From Streptomyces shenzhenensis (GTDB taxonomy: Bacteria; Actinomycetota; Actinomycetes; Streptomycetales; Streptomycetaceae), in the NCBI RefSeq assembly GCF_021462265.1, contig NZ_JAJONF010000027.1, positions 62,001 through 126,000 of the forward strand: a stretch of DNA of 64,000 nucleotides, in the 5' to 3' direction. Positions 15,404 to 23,666 of this stretch are shown here, one piece after another. The notes beneath the pieces are model-generated. The model searched no databases. It saw only the letters and a program-made list of their open reading frames with translations, and had not been told where the DNA came from. The stretch's first letter is position 1. Every line of letters starts with the position of its first letter. The position numbers and the translations under genes are program-made.

Positions 15404-16064
15404 TCCGGGGCTGCTTCTCCTCGCCCTCCAGCAGGACCCGACCGCCGATCTCCACCCACCCGTAGGGCTGGGGTGCGGTGAGGATCTGCGAGCCCCTGCC
15501 CTGGGTGATGTTCAGGGCCCGGCCCAGCTGCGCGGTGAGCAGCAGCGCCGCCGCGCCGGTCGCCTCGTCCTCGTCGATGCCGTCGTCACGGCCGGGAAAG
15601 GCGCGGGCGCGCACCCGGCCGGCCGACTCGTCCTCCCACGCCCAGGCGTAGATCCACTCCCCCGGCGGCGGCACCGGCAGCGCGTCGACCTCGGCGGCCG
15701 TGGCGTACCGGCGCAGGGTGCGCGGCGGTACCCACTCCGGGAGCGCCTCGATCCAGCTGAACTCGCCGTCCAGCCGGGCGCCCACCACACCGGCCGGGGT
15801 GACCAGCTCGGGTACGTCCAGCAGCCAGGCCGTGCCGACGCAGGGGTGCCCGGCGAACGGCAGGCGCAGGGTGGGGGTGTAGATGTCGACGGCCCCGCGC
15901 TCGGGGTCGTCCACGAACACGGTCTCACTGAACCCGAGTTTCGCGGCCAGCGCCTGCCGGTCCTCCCGGTCGGGCAGCACGGAGCCGTCCCGGACGACCC
16001 CGAGTTCGTTGCCGTACCCGCCGTTCGCCGCGCAGAAGACACGCAGCACGTCGTAATCAGTCAC
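15393..16064 (-). CDS. PhzF family isomerase/epimerase-like protein
   Basis: The PhzF fold resembles diaminopimelate epimerase. Typical signatures are an N-terminal VFCAANGGYGNELGVV (catalytic-site strand, in place of the usual F-x-x-x-x-x-x-G-N-P), GFSETVFV and the pocket LPFAGHPCVGTAWLL. At 223 residues it is shorter than the usual 260-290 residues of the family. The C-terminal half retains DEDEATGAAALLL and GRGSQI, which match the D-x-x-T-G-S/A and Q-G x M/L family elements. PhzF proteins isomerise small aromatic or amino-acid derived acids; this member is not in a phenazine cluster. The start ATG at 16064 faces the iron-uptake operon, 149 bases away. Confidence 0.88.
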   Translation of the reverse strand: MTDYDVLRVFCAANGGYGNELGVVRDGSVLPDREDRQALAAKLGFSETVFVDDPERGAVDIYTPTLRLPFAGHPCVGTAWLLDVPELVTPAGVVGARLDGEFSWIEALPEWVPPRTLRRYATAAEVDALPVPPPGEWIYAWAWEDESAGRVRARAFPGRDDGIDEDEATGAAALLLTAQLGRALNITQGRGSQILTAPQPYGWVEIGGRVLLEGEEKQPRISR

Positions 16065-16153
16065 TCCGGCATTGAAGCACTCACAGCGCTCTTTACTTTT
16101 CCTTTACCATTATCTCTCCCTGTCTGGCATGTCACGCCCCCTCCCGGTAAAAG

Positions 16154-16192
16154 TAAGGTAAGCCTGGGGTAACTTAGGACAGCCTCACCAAT
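16154..16192 (+). promoter_or_regulatory. Tandem DmdR/IdeR-like iron boxes upstream of efeO
   Basis: Two 19-bp sites, TAAGGTAAGCCTGGGGTAA (16154-16172) and TTAGGACAGCCTCACCAAT (16174-16192), lie side by side. Compared with the known DtxR-family consensus TTAGGTTAGGCTCACCTAA, they match at about 12 and 14 of 19 positions by eye. They end 21 bases before the efeO start, so occupancy by Fe-loaded repressor would block the promoter. Iron-responsive repression of the efe operon is the expected logic. Confidence 0.65.
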
Positions 16193-16213
16193 CCATCTCC
16201 GCTTGGAGCCTGC

Positions 16214-17350
16214 ATGCGTGCCCTCCGACTCACCGTCACCGCCGCCGCCACGGCGGCCGCCTTGACCGCCCTCTCGGCCTGCACGGCGAAGAGCGACGCC
16301 GAGGGCGCGGGCGCGATCAAGGTCACCGCCGCCGACTCCACGTGTGCGACGTCCACGAAGTCGGTCCCGGCCGGGCACGTCACGCTCGCCATCGAGAACA
16401 CGGGCTCCAAGGCCACCGAGGTCGAGATCCTCTTCCCGGACGACCGGATCGTCTCCGAGAAGGAGAACATCGGGCCGGGGACCAGGTACACGCTGACGGC
16501 CGAGGTGAAGGCCGGGTCGTACGAGATAGCCTGCCGGCCCGGGATGAAGGGGCACGGGGTGCGGCAGAAGCTGACCGTCACCGGCTCCGGGACCGTCGCC
16601 AAGCGCAACCCGGCGCTCGACAAGGCCGTCGCCGACTACCGCGAGTACGCCCAGGAGCAGGCCGACGCCACCGTCCCGCTCGCCCGGACCTTCGCCGACG
16701 CGATCAAGGCCGGTGACCTGGAGGCCGCCAAGAAGGCCTACGCCCCCTCGCGGCTCGGCTGGGAGCGCACCGAGCCGATCGCCGAGTCCTTCGGTGACAT
16801 CGACCCGAAGACCGACACCCGCGCCGACGGCCTGGAGGAGGGGCAGAAGTGGACCGGCTGGCACCGGCTGGAGAAGGCCCTCTGGGCGGACCGGAAGACC
16901 GGTGCCACCGAGGCGGCCCTCGCCGACCGGCTCGTCGCCGACCTGACCGACTGGCGGGAGCGGGTCGGCAAGGCCGAGATCACCCCGACCTCCATGGCCA
17001 ACGGCGCCAAGGAACTCCTCGACGAGGTCGCCACCGGCAAGGTCACCGGCGAGGAGGACCGTTACTCCCACACCGACCTGGTCGACTTCAAGGCCAACGT
17101 CGAGGGCGCGCAGAAGGCGTACGAGCTGCTGAAGCCGGTCGCCGCGAAGAACGACCCGGCGCTGACGGGCGAGCTGGACAAGCAGTTCGCCGCGCTCGAC
17201 ACCCTGCTCGACAAGTACCGCGCGGACAGGACGTCCTACGACTTCGTCTCGTACGACAAGGTCACCGGGGACCAGCGCAAGGAGCTGTCCGACGCGGTCA
17301 ACGCCCTCGCGGAGCCGCTGTCCAAGCTCGCCGCGGCCGTGGCCAAGTAG
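16214..17350 (+). CDS. efeO: Iron uptake system lipoprotein EfeO with cupredoxin and M75 domains
   Basis: A 378-residue secreted lipoprotein. The signal peptide TAAATAAALTALSAC ends in a lipobox (LSAC, Cys22). Residues about 30-125 form the EfeO cupredoxin domain (VKAGSYEIACRPGMKGHG at its metal-site end). The remaining residues are the all-alpha M75 peptidase-like domain, with the diagnostic G-x-H-x-x-E motif as GWHRLEKAL. EfeO captures iron outside the membrane and hands it to the EfeU permease together with EfeB. It is the first gene of the operon, 10 bases before efeB, and lies behind tandem iron boxes. Confidence 0.95.
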   Translation: MRALRLTVTAAATAAALTALSACTAKSDAEGAGAIKVTAADSTCATSTKSVPAGHVTLAIENTGSKATEVEILFPDDRIVSEKENIGPGTRYTLTAEVKAGSYEIACRPGMKGHGVRQKLTVTGSGTVAKRNPALDKAVADYREYAQEQADATVPLARTFADAIKAGDLEAAKKAYAPSRLGWERTEPIAESFGDIDPKTDTRADGLEEGQKWTGWHRLEKALWADRKTGATEAALADRLVADLTDWRERVGKAEITPTSMANGAKELLDEVATGKVTGEEDRYSHTDLVDFKANVEGAQKAYELLKPVAAKNDPALTGELDKQFAALDTLLDKYRADRTSYDFVSYDKVTGDQRKELSDAVNALAEPLSKLAAAVAK

Positions 17351-17360
17351 GGGGCGGGAC

Positions 17361-18656
17361 ATGGGTGAGAGAGTCAATCCGTCGCGTCGGGCGCTGATCG
17401 GATGGGGCGGGGCCGGGCTCGCGCTCGGGGCCGCCGTGGCCGGGGGCGCGGTGGCGATGGCCGAGGCCGGTGACGACGTCGGCCCCGCCGCCGAGGCCGG
17501 GGGCGCGGTGGCGTTCCACGGCGCCCACCAGGCCGGGATCGCCACGCCCGTCCAGGACCGGCTGCACTTCGCCGCGTTCGACGTGAAGACCGACGACCGG
17601 GCCGAGTTCGTGCGGCTGCTGAAGGACTGGACGGCCGCGGCCCGGCGGCTGACCGCGGGCAGGGCCGTGGGCGAGGGCGCGTACGGCGGGCTCGCCGAGG
17701 CGCCGCCGGACGACACCGGCGAGGCCCTCGGGCTCAGGCCGTCCCGGCTGACGCTGACCATCGGCTTCGGGCCGTCCCTCTTCGAGAAGTTCGGCCTGGC
17801 CGGGCAGCGGCCGGCCGCGCTCGTCGACCTGCCCGGGTTCCCCGGGGACAACCTCGACGCCTCCCGTACCGGGGGCGATCTGTGCGTGCAGGCCTGTGCC
17901 GACGATCCGCAGGTCGCCGTGCACGCCATCCGCAACCTCGCCCGGATCGGCTTCGGCAAGGTCGCCGTCCGGTGGTCCCAACTCGGTTTCGGGAAGACCT
18001 CGTCGACGACCCCGGACGCCCAGACGCCGCGCAATCTCATGGGGTTCAAGGACGGCACCCGCAACATCGCGGGCACCGAGGCCGGCCGCCTGGAGAAGTT
18101 CGTGTGGGTGGGAGACGGGGACGGGCCGGACTGGATGACGGGTGGGTCGTACCTCGTCGCCCGCCGTATCCGCATGAACATCGAGACCTGGGACCGGACT
18201 TCGCTCCAGGAGCAGGAGGACGTCTTCGGGCGGGACAAGGGCGAGGGTGCCCCGGTCGGCAGGGCGAAGGAGCACGACGCTCCGTTCCTGAAGGCGATGA
18301 AGCCCGACGCCCACGTCCGGCTGGCACACCCGGACTCCAACGGCGGGATCACCATCCTGCGCCGTGGCTACTCCTTCACCGACGGGACCGACGGACTCGG
18401 GCGGCTCGACGCGGGGCTGTTCTTCCTGGCCTACCAGCGCGACGTGCGCGAGGGATTCATCCCGCTGCAGCGCAGGCTGTCCGCGTCCGACGCGCTCAAC
18501 GAGTACATCCAGCACGTGGGTTCGGCGGTCTTCGCGATCCCGCCCGGGGTCCGGGACACGGACGACTGGTGGGGCCGGACGCTGTTCACCGAGTCCTCCG
18601 GATCCTCCAGCTCCACCAAGTCCTCCGAGTCCGCCAAGTCCTCCAAGGGGGCGTGA
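17361..18656 (+). CDS. efeB: Deferrochelatase/peroxidase EfeB, Tat-exported DyP-type haem peroxidase
   Basis: The N terminus MGERVNPSRRALIGWGGAGL carries a twin-arginine signal (SRRALIG) and a hydrophobic stretch, so the folded haem protein is exported by Tat. The 431-residue DyP-type domain shows GGDLCVQACADDP and the distal G-x-x-D-G motif in MGFKDGTRN. AHVRLAHP contains candidate haem-ligand histidines. The C terminus ends in a serine/lysine-rich low-complexity tail (ESSGSSSSTKSSESAKSSKG) not needed for the fold. EfeB oxidises ferrous to ferric iron, or releases iron from haem, next to EfeO and EfeU. It sits 10 bases after efeO and 3 bases before efeU. Confidence 0.95.
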   Translation: MGERVNPSRRALIGWGGAGLALGAAVAGGAVAMAEAGDDVGPAAEAGGAVAFHGAHQAGIATPVQDRLHFAAFDVKTDDRAEFVRLLKDWTAAARRLTAGRAVGEGAYGGLAEAPPDDTGEALGLRPSRLTLTIGFGPSLFEKFGLAGQRPAALVDLPGFPGDNLDASRTGGDLCVQACADDPQVAVHAIRNLARIGFGKVAVRWSQLGFGKTSSTTPDAQTPRNLMGFKDGTRNIAGTEAGRLEKFVWVGDGDGPDWMTGGSYLVARRIRMNIETWDRTSLQEQEDVFGRDKGEGAPVGRAKEHDAPFLKAMKPDAHVRLAHPDSNGGITILRRGYSFTDGTDGLGRLDAGLFFLAYQRDVREGFIPLQRRLSASDALNEYIQHVGSAVFAIPPGVRDTDDWWGRTLFTESSGSSSSTKSSESAKSSKGA

Positions 18657-18659
18657 TCC

Positions 18660-19565
18660 GTGTTCTCCAACTACCTGATCGGTCTGCGGGAAGGCCTTGA
18701 GGCGTCGCTCGTCGTCTGCATCCTCATCGCCTACCTGGTCAAGACCGGGCGGACGGACGCCCTGAAGCCGATCTGGACCGGTATCGCGGTGGCGGTGCTG
18801 ATCGCCATGGGCTTCGGGTGCGCGCTCGAATTCGGCTCCCAGGAGCTGACGTTCGAGGCACAGGAAGCGCTCGGCGGATCCCTGTCCATCGTGGCCGTGG
18901 GGCTGGTGACGTGGATGGTGTTCTGGATGCGGCGCACCGCCCGGCACCTCAAGTCGGAGCTGCACGGCAAGCTCGACGCGGCCCTGGCGATGGGCACCGG
19001 CGCGCTGGTCGCCACGGCCTTTCTCGCCGTCGGCCGGGAGGGACTGGAAACCGCCCTGTTCGTGTGGGCGTCCGTGCACGCGGCCAGCGACGGCACCCCG
19101 CGCCCGCTGATCGGCGTGGCGCTGGGCCTGGCCACCGCGGTCTTCCTGGGCTGGCTGTTCTACCGGGGCGCGCTGCGGATCAACCTCGCCAAGTTCTTCA
19201 CCTGGACCGGCGGCATGCTGGTCGTGGTCGCGGCGGGCGTCCTCGCGTACGGCTTCCACGACCTCCAGGAGGCCGACTGGATCCCGGGCCTGACCCACCA
19301 GGCCTTCGACATCAGCGGCACCGTCCCGCCGGACAGCTGGTACGGGACACTGCTGAAGGGCGTCTTCAACTTCCAGCCGGACCCGACCGTGCTCCAGGTC
19401 ACGGTGTGGCTGCTGTACCTGGTCCCGACGCTCGTCCTCTTCTTCGCCCCGGTAGGGTTCGGCTCCGGGAAGGGGAAGGTGAAGGCATCTGATGAGGCAT
19501 CTGAGGACGCATCGGACGACCGGGGACCGCAGCCCTCGGCGGCTCCGCGGACTCCGCAGGCGTGA
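18660..19565 (+). CDS. efeU: Ferrous/ferric iron permease EfeU (FTR1 family)
   Basis: A 301-residue polytopic membrane protein from the GTG at 18660. It carries the two REGLE iron-translocation motifs of FTR1 permeases: REGLE at residues 10-14 in helix 1 and GREGLETALFVW near residue 125 in helix 4. About seven hydrophobic helices are visible, with GLVTWMVFWMRR and LGWLFYRGALRINLAKFFTWTGGMLV-type sequence. It imports iron across the cytoplasmic membrane in complex with EfeO and EfeB. The C-terminal tail is a short acidic/polar segment. A following lipoprotein gene starts inside its last 74 bases, suggesting four-gene coupling. Confidence 0.95.
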   Translation: MFSNYLIGLREGLEASLVVCILIAYLVKTGRTDALKPIWTGIAVAVLIAMGFGCALEFGSQELTFEAQEALGGSLSIVAVGLVTWMVFWMRRTARHLKSELHGKLDAALAMGTGALVATAFLAVGREGLETALFVWASVHAASDGTPRPLIGVALGLATAVFLGWLFYRGALRINLAKFFTWTGGMLVVVAAGVLAYGFHDLQEADWIPGLTHQAFDISGTVPPDSWYGTLLKGVFNFQPDPTVLQVTVWLLYLVPTLVLFFAPVGFGSGKGKVKASDEASEDASDDRGPQPSAAPRTPQA

Positions 19566-20514
19566 CCGGAGCGCACTCATAGCGGTCTCGCTGACCGCCA
19601 TGTCGCTGACGGTGAGCGGATGCGTGGTGGTGCACGGGGAGCGCGAGGTGCTCCCCACCACCACCCGCGCCGAGGCCGCCAAGGCGCTGCGGCAGTTCAC
19701 GGACGCCTACAACAAGGCCGACAAGGCCTACGACAGCTCCCTGGACGCCGACTACACGACCGGCGCCCTGGCCGACATCGACTCCGCGCGCCTGAAGGCC
19801 GGGCACGTCAACAGTCCGGGCGGCAACTCCGGCCACTCGCCTCTGGAGTTCGACGACGTCACCTACACCATCCCGAAGAAGGCCGGCTGGCCGCGCTGGT
19901 TCCTCGCCGACGCGCACGGCAACAAGGGCGGCGACGAACGGTGGCTGCTGGTCTTCACCCGCAACGGCCTCTCCGACCCGTTCCAGGTGGCGTACCTGAC
20001 GCTGGTCGCGCCGGGCGACGTACCGAAGTTCACCACCGACAAGAACGGCTGGGCCGAGGCCGTACCGGCGAACAGCGCCCAACTCGCCGCCTCCCCCGCC
20101 GGCCTCGGCCAGGACTACGCCACGTACCTGAAGAGCGGCGGCACCGTCTTCGCGGACGGCCCGCACACCAGCGGCTGGCGCACGGACCGCAAGAAGTCCA
20201 CCAAGCCGGGCCTGGCCACCCAGTACATCGACGAGGCGCTGACCGGCGGCGACTACGCGCCGCTCGCGCTGCGCACCGCCGACGGCGGCGCGATGGTGTT
20301 CTTCACCACCCGCTACTACGCCAAGCAGACGGCGGCCGCGGGCACCTCCGTGCCGACGCCGAACCAGGACGTCAAGGCGCTCACCAAGGGTGAGATCAAG
20401 CAGTCGCTGACGATGCAGTTCGTCTCCAACCAGGTCGCCCTGGACCCGGCGGGCACCGGAAAGGTCTCGATCCTGGGCCGCATCCAGGGCCTGACCTCGG
20501 CACAGGGTTCCTGA
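19492..20514 (+). CDS. Putative lipoprotein of unknown function overlapping efeU
   Basis: The 340-residue frame starts at the ATG at 19492, inside the 3' end of efeU in another frame. AAGGTGAAGG precedes it. The N terminus is very basic (RRLRGLRRRDRS), then hydrophobic ALIAVSLTAMSLTVSGC, ending in a lipobox with Cys at about residue 42. The mature part is soluble (for example FTDAYNKADKAYDSSLDADYTTGAL, then a DVTYTIPKKAGWPRWFLADAH strand region) and contains no cysteine-rich or haem motif. I do not recognise a named domain. Its overlap with efeU predicts co-transcription and iron-dependent expression, so it may be an accessory of the Efe complex; that role is inference. Confidence 0.8.
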   Translation: MRHLRTHRTTGDRSPRRLRGLRRRDRSALIAVSLTAMSLTVSGCVVVHGEREVLPTTTRAEAAKALRQFTDAYNKADKAYDSSLDADYTTGALADIDSARLKAGHVNSPGGNSGHSPLEFDDVTYTIPKKAGWPRWFLADAHGNKGGDERWLLVFTRNGLSDPFQVAYLTLVAPGDVPKFTTDKNGWAEAVPANSAQLAASPAGLGQDYATYLKSGGTVFADGPHTSGWRTDRKKSTKPGLATQYIDEALTGGDYAPLALRTADGGAMVFFTTRYYAKQTAAAGTSVPTPNQDVKALTKGEIKQSLTMQFVSNQVALDPAGTGKVSILGRIQGLTSAQGS

Positions 20515-20531
20515 ACAGCGCCCAGAAAACA

Positions 20532-20570
20532 GCGCCCCGAAGGGGCGCGGGGAACTGCGCGACCAGCCAC
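20532..20570. repeat. Streptomyces intergenic hairpin element, copy 1
   Basis: GCGCCCC-GAA-GGGGCGC (20532-20548) is followed by GGGGAACTGCGCGACCAGCC. This short element is found between genes in many Streptomyces genomes. Here it lies between two convergent genes, where its stem could also end transcription. A second copy starts at 26130. Confidence 0.75.
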
Positions 20571-20632
20571 AACGGCGCCGCACCCGACCGACGACCCCGC
20601 ACCCCCCGACCCGGCGCCCCCCGACAAGGCGC

Positions 20633-21373
20633 TCAGCGCCGCAGCGGCCAGGCGGCGCCCACCTGGTCGGCCTCTCCGCCGTCGTACCGGGCGCACGCGT
20701 CGGTGAGGGTCTCCAGCAGGCTCAGCGGGTCGGGCAGCGCGTGCTCGGGGCCGCGTACCCAGTGCACCCGCCGGTCGTCGTCGCCGGGCAGCCGGGCGGG
20801 CGGTACCAGGACGTAGGAGCCCCGGCAGTGCCAGCGCAGGCCCGGGTGCTCGTCCATGGTCTCGGGGTGGCAGTCCAGCTCGCAGGGCCACCACTCGTCC
20901 TCGTCCTCGGGGGTGCCGCGAGTGAGGGTGAAGAAGAGCATGCGGCCGTCGTCGCTCTCGGCGACCGGGCCGACCTCGACGCCGCCCGCGAGCAGCCGTT
21001 CCAGCGCCTGCCGGCCCGCCTCCAGGGGCACGTCCAGGACGTCGTGCGTCATGCCGGTCGCGGTGATGAAGTTGGCCTGCGGCTGGTGCCGGGCCCAGCG
21101 CTCGATCTGGGCGCGGTCGGTGGTGGACTGCGTCTGCCAGGCGAAGGACACCGGGTGCCGGGCCGGGGTGGGACAGCCGACGCGGTCGCAGGAGCAGCCG
21201 TAGCCGGGGGCGGGGTGGGCGGCGGGGGCCAGCGGGAAGCCCGCCTCGGCGGCGGCGAGCAGCAGGGCCTCGCGGCCCGGGTCGGCGGCGGCCGTCTCCT
21301 TCGGGCGGCGTCCGCGCAGCCACCGGGAGAGTCTGCCCTGCCGGCCGCTGGGGCCGCCGAACGTCGCGCTCAT
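20633..21373 (-). CDS. Bifunctional DNA primase/polymerase (Prim-Pol) domain-like protein
   Basis: A 246-residue stand-alone protein. PAPGYGCSCDRVGCPTPARHPV, near residue 55, is the N-terminal G-x-x-x-x-x-x-C...K/R-H-P element of Prim-Pol (AEP superfamily) domains. THDVLDVPLEAG carries the paired acidic residues expected for metal binding. GLRWHCRGSYVLVPPARL matches the later G-x-Y-V-x-x-P-P-S/A strand. There is no helicase or winged-helix part and no phage genes nearby. Many Streptomyces carry several such stand-alone copies whose activity has not been shown. Start at the ATG at 21373; the basic N terminus RWLRGRRPKE may contact DNA. Confidence 0.8.
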   Translation of the reverse strand: MSATFGGPSGRQGRLSRWLRGRRPKETAAADPGREALLLAAAEAGFPLAPAAHPAPGYGCSCDRVGCPTPARHPVSFAWQTQSTTDRAQIERWARHQPQANFITATGMTHDVLDVPLEAGRQALERLLAGGVEVGPVAESDDGRMLFFTLTRGTPEDEDEWWPCELDCHPETMDEHPGLRWHCRGSYVLVPPARLPGDDDRRVHWVRGPEHALPDPLSLLETLTDACARYDGGEADQVGAAWPLRR

Positions 21374-21546
21374 CTATCGCCTCGCCTCGCTGTGGTCCGG
21401 CCAGGATGCCTTATGGCCCCCTCTGGGTGCGAAGCGGGGGGTACGGGGTGTGTGTCACGGGCTGCGTCACGTGCGGTGTTACCGGCTGTGTCACGGGTTG
21501 TGCCACCGGTTTCACGGGGCCGTGCCACCGGTTTCACGGGGCTGTG

Positions 21547-22533
21547 TCACCGCGGCGGCCAGGTGTCTCCCCAGTCCGCGTCCCGGGCCGCCTTGTACAG
21601 GTCGCCGTGGCGTTTGGTGACCGTCGTCCGGCGCAGCTGTTCGTCGTTCTCGCACAGGTCGAGCAGGACCTGGCCCTTGCGGATCTGGGGGCGGCGGACC
21701 ACCCGGGCCGGGGCCGGGGCGGGCGGGAAACGGGTGGCGGCCACGTAGCTGAACTTCTCGTCCTCGTAGGGCAGTGACCCGCCCTTGACCTGGCGGTGCA
21801 GGGAGGAGCGGCTGACCCGGGCGGAGAAGTGGCACCAGTCCGTGCCGGGGATGATCGGGCAGCCGGCGCTGTGCGGGCAGGGGGCGGCGATGTGGAAACC
21901 GGCGCCGATCAGGCGGTCCCGGGCCTCGATGATCCGGGCGTAGCCGGCGGGGGTGCCGGCCTCGACGAGGACGACGGCCTGCGCGGCGGCCGCGGCGGCG
22001 CCGACGAGGGCGGCACGGCCGGCCTCGTCGAGCTCGTTGAGGACGTACGACACCGTGACGAGATCAGTGCTCTCGATGGTGAGCCCCGCTCCGATCCGAG
22101 AGCGCTGCCACTTCGCGTCCCGCAGGGCCGGGTTCGCCGCGGCGATCTCCCGGCCGAGGGCCAGCGCCGGCTCGGCCCAGTCGAGGACCGTCACCGGCCG
22201 CGCGCCCTCCCAGGTGTCGGTCACCGCCCAGGTCGCCGCGCCCGTGCCGCCGCCGACGTCCACATGGCTGCCCGGCACCCATTCCTCGGGCACGGCGTCG
22301 GCGAACGCGGCCAGCACGGACCGTACCGCCTCGAAGGTCGCCGGCATCCGGTACGCGGCGTACGCCACGACGTCCGCCCGGTCCCGCAGGATCGGCGCGT
22401 CGGTCGGGGTGGCCCCGCGGTAGTTGGCGATCAGCCGCTCGACGGCGCCGGCCGCCTGCTTCGGGGGCAGGCCGCCGAGCAGGTCGGTGAGGGTGGCGCG
22501 GAGCCGGTCGGCCGGTGGGGTGGGGTGGTTCAC
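21547..22533 (-). CDS. Rsm22-family ribosomal small-subunit methyltransferase-like protein
   Basis: The 328-residue protein starts at a GTG at 22533 that overlaps the stop of the upstream hydrolase (GTGA). The SAM-binding strand-loop is VDVGGGTGAATWAV, followed by VTVLDWAEPALALGREI and LVTVSYVLNELDEAGR. The C-terminal half holds CPHSAGCPIIPGTDWCHF, the cysteine-rich element that distinguishes Rsm22 proteins from other methyltransferases and is thought to bind an Fe-S cluster. Mitochondrial relatives take part in small-ribosomal-subunit assembly. The bacterial role is less clear. Tight overlap with two upstream genes suggests one operon. Confidence 0.88.
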   Translation of the reverse strand: MNHPTPPADRLRATLTDLLGGLPPKQAAGAVERLIANYRGATPTDAPILRDRADVVAYAAYRMPATFEAVRSVLAAFADAVPEEWVPGSHVDVGGGTGAATWAVTDTWEGARPVTVLDWAEPALALGREIAAANPALRDAKWQRSRIGAGLTIESTDLVTVSYVLNELDEAGRAALVGAAAAAAQAVVLVEAGTPAGYARIIEARDRLIGAGFHIAAPCPHSAGCPIIPGTDWCHFSARVSRSSLHRQVKGGSLPYEDEKFSYVAATRFPPAPAPARVVRRPQIRKGQVLLDLCENDEQLRRTTVTKRHGDLYKAARDADWGDTWPPR

Positions 22534-23666
22534 CCGGCGATTGTATGGACAGCCCTGGCCAGGCGGGTCGCCGCCGCCGCCCGCGGAGCGCTGTCGCCGG
22601 GGCGGCGGCGCGGATGCACGGTGTTGGCCAGCAGCACCAGGAACGTGTCCGTCGCCCGGTCCAGGACCAGGGACGTCCCGGTGAACCCGGTGTGGCCCGC
22701 CGCGCCGTGTCCCGACAGTTCGCCCATGAACCACGGCTGGTCCACCAGGAAGCCCAGGCCGGGCGGGCCCAGCAGCAGGTCCACGAAGTCGGGGCCGAGG
22801 ATGCGCGCGGTGCCGTACGCGCCGCCCGAGAGCAGGGCGCGGCTGAAGACCGCCAGGTCCCGGGCGGTGGAGAAGAGGCCGGCGTGCCCGGCCACCCCGC
22901 CCAGTGCCCAGGCGGTCTCGTCGTGCACGACGCCCCGCAGCATCCCCCGGTCGGCCTTGGCCCACGGCCGCCGCTGGTCCTCGGTGGCCGCGGCCCCCGG
23001 GCAGGGGCCGAAGTCGGTGGCGGTCATGCCGAGCGGGCGGGTGATGCCGTCGCGGACGAGGACGTCGAGAGGGCGGCCGGTGATCCGCTCCAGGACGTGC
23101 TGGAGGAGGAGCATGTTGAGGTCCGAGTAGCGGTAGGCACCGGGTGCGCTGCTCGGGGTCTCCGCACGCAGCAGGTCGAGCCGGGCCGCGTCGTCGGGGC
23201 AGTCGTAGAGCGGGAGTTCGGGGCGCAGGCCCGAGGTGTGGGTGAGGAGCTGGCGGACGGTGATGCCGTGGGCGGCGGCCCCGCGGAAGTCGGGGAGGTA
23301 GGCGCCGACGCGGGCGTCGATGCCGAGGGTGCCGCGCTCCAGCTGCTGCACGGCGGCGACCGCGGTGCACAGCTTGGTGAGGGAGGCCAGGTCGAAGGGG
23401 GTGTCGACGGTCATGGGGACCCGGGCGGCGGGCGGGAGTTCGACACCGGCGTCGGTCGCGGGGTCGTACGCGGAGTAGCGCACGGCCCAGCCGGCCGCCT
23501 CCTGTACCGCGATCACGGGTCCGCGTCCGGCGACCACGACGGCCCCGGCCGCCCAGGGCCGCTCACCGGTGGTGAGGTCGCGCACCTCGCGGACCAGGTG
23601 CCTGAGTTGCGTGGGGTCGAGACCGGCCCGTTCCGGTGTCTCGACGCGCAGTCTCGGTACGCTCAG
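22530..23666 (-). CDS. Serine hydrolase, class C beta-lactamase/penicillin-binding family
   Basis: An approximately 378-residue protein. The active-site triad elements of the fold are visible: S-x-x-K as DLASLTKLC, Y-x-N-type as YRYSDLNML, and the H/K-T-G box as GHTGFTGTS. The loop THTSGLRPELP is also typical of esterase-like members. There is no signal peptide, so it is probably cytoplasmic (EstB/6-aminohexanoate-hydrolase-like esterase or amidase) and not an exported beta-lactamase. The start is uncertain. A CTG at 23666 lies 9 bases behind a perfect GGAGGG and overlaps the MFS stop. GTG codons at 23720 and 23585 are alternatives. Confidence 0.85.
   Translation of the reverse strand: MSVPRLRVETPERAGLDPTQLRHLVREVRDLTTGERPWAAGAVVVAGRGPVIAVQEAAGWAVRYSAYDPATDAGVELPPAARVPMTVDTPFDLASLTKLCTAVAAVQQLERGTLGIDARVGAYLPDFRGAAAHGITVRQLLTHTSGLRPELPLYDCPDDAARLDLLRAETPSSAPGAYRYSDLNMLLLQHVLERITGRPLDVLVRDGITRPLGMTATDFGPCPGAAATEDQRRPWAKADRGMLRGVVHDETAWALGGVAGHAGLFSTARDLAVFSRALLSGGAYGTARILGPDFVDLLLGPPGLGFLVDQPWFMGELSGHGAAGHTGFTGTSLVLDRATDTFLVLLANTVHPRRRPGDSAPRAAAATRLARAVHTIAG

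Noticed and set aside
15393..16064. PhzF gene taken as sign of a phenazine cluster
   Set aside because: No other phz genes are present; PhzF-fold proteins are widespread with unrelated functions.
16061..18355. 764-codon minus-strand open frame opposite efeO/efeB
   Set aside because: It is antisense to well-supported efe genes and has no protein-like pattern.
20633..21373. Prim-Pol gene taken as evidence for a prophage or integrative plasmid
   Set aside because: No integrase, repressor, portal, attachment site or tRNA is nearby, and neighbours are ordinary chromosomal genes.
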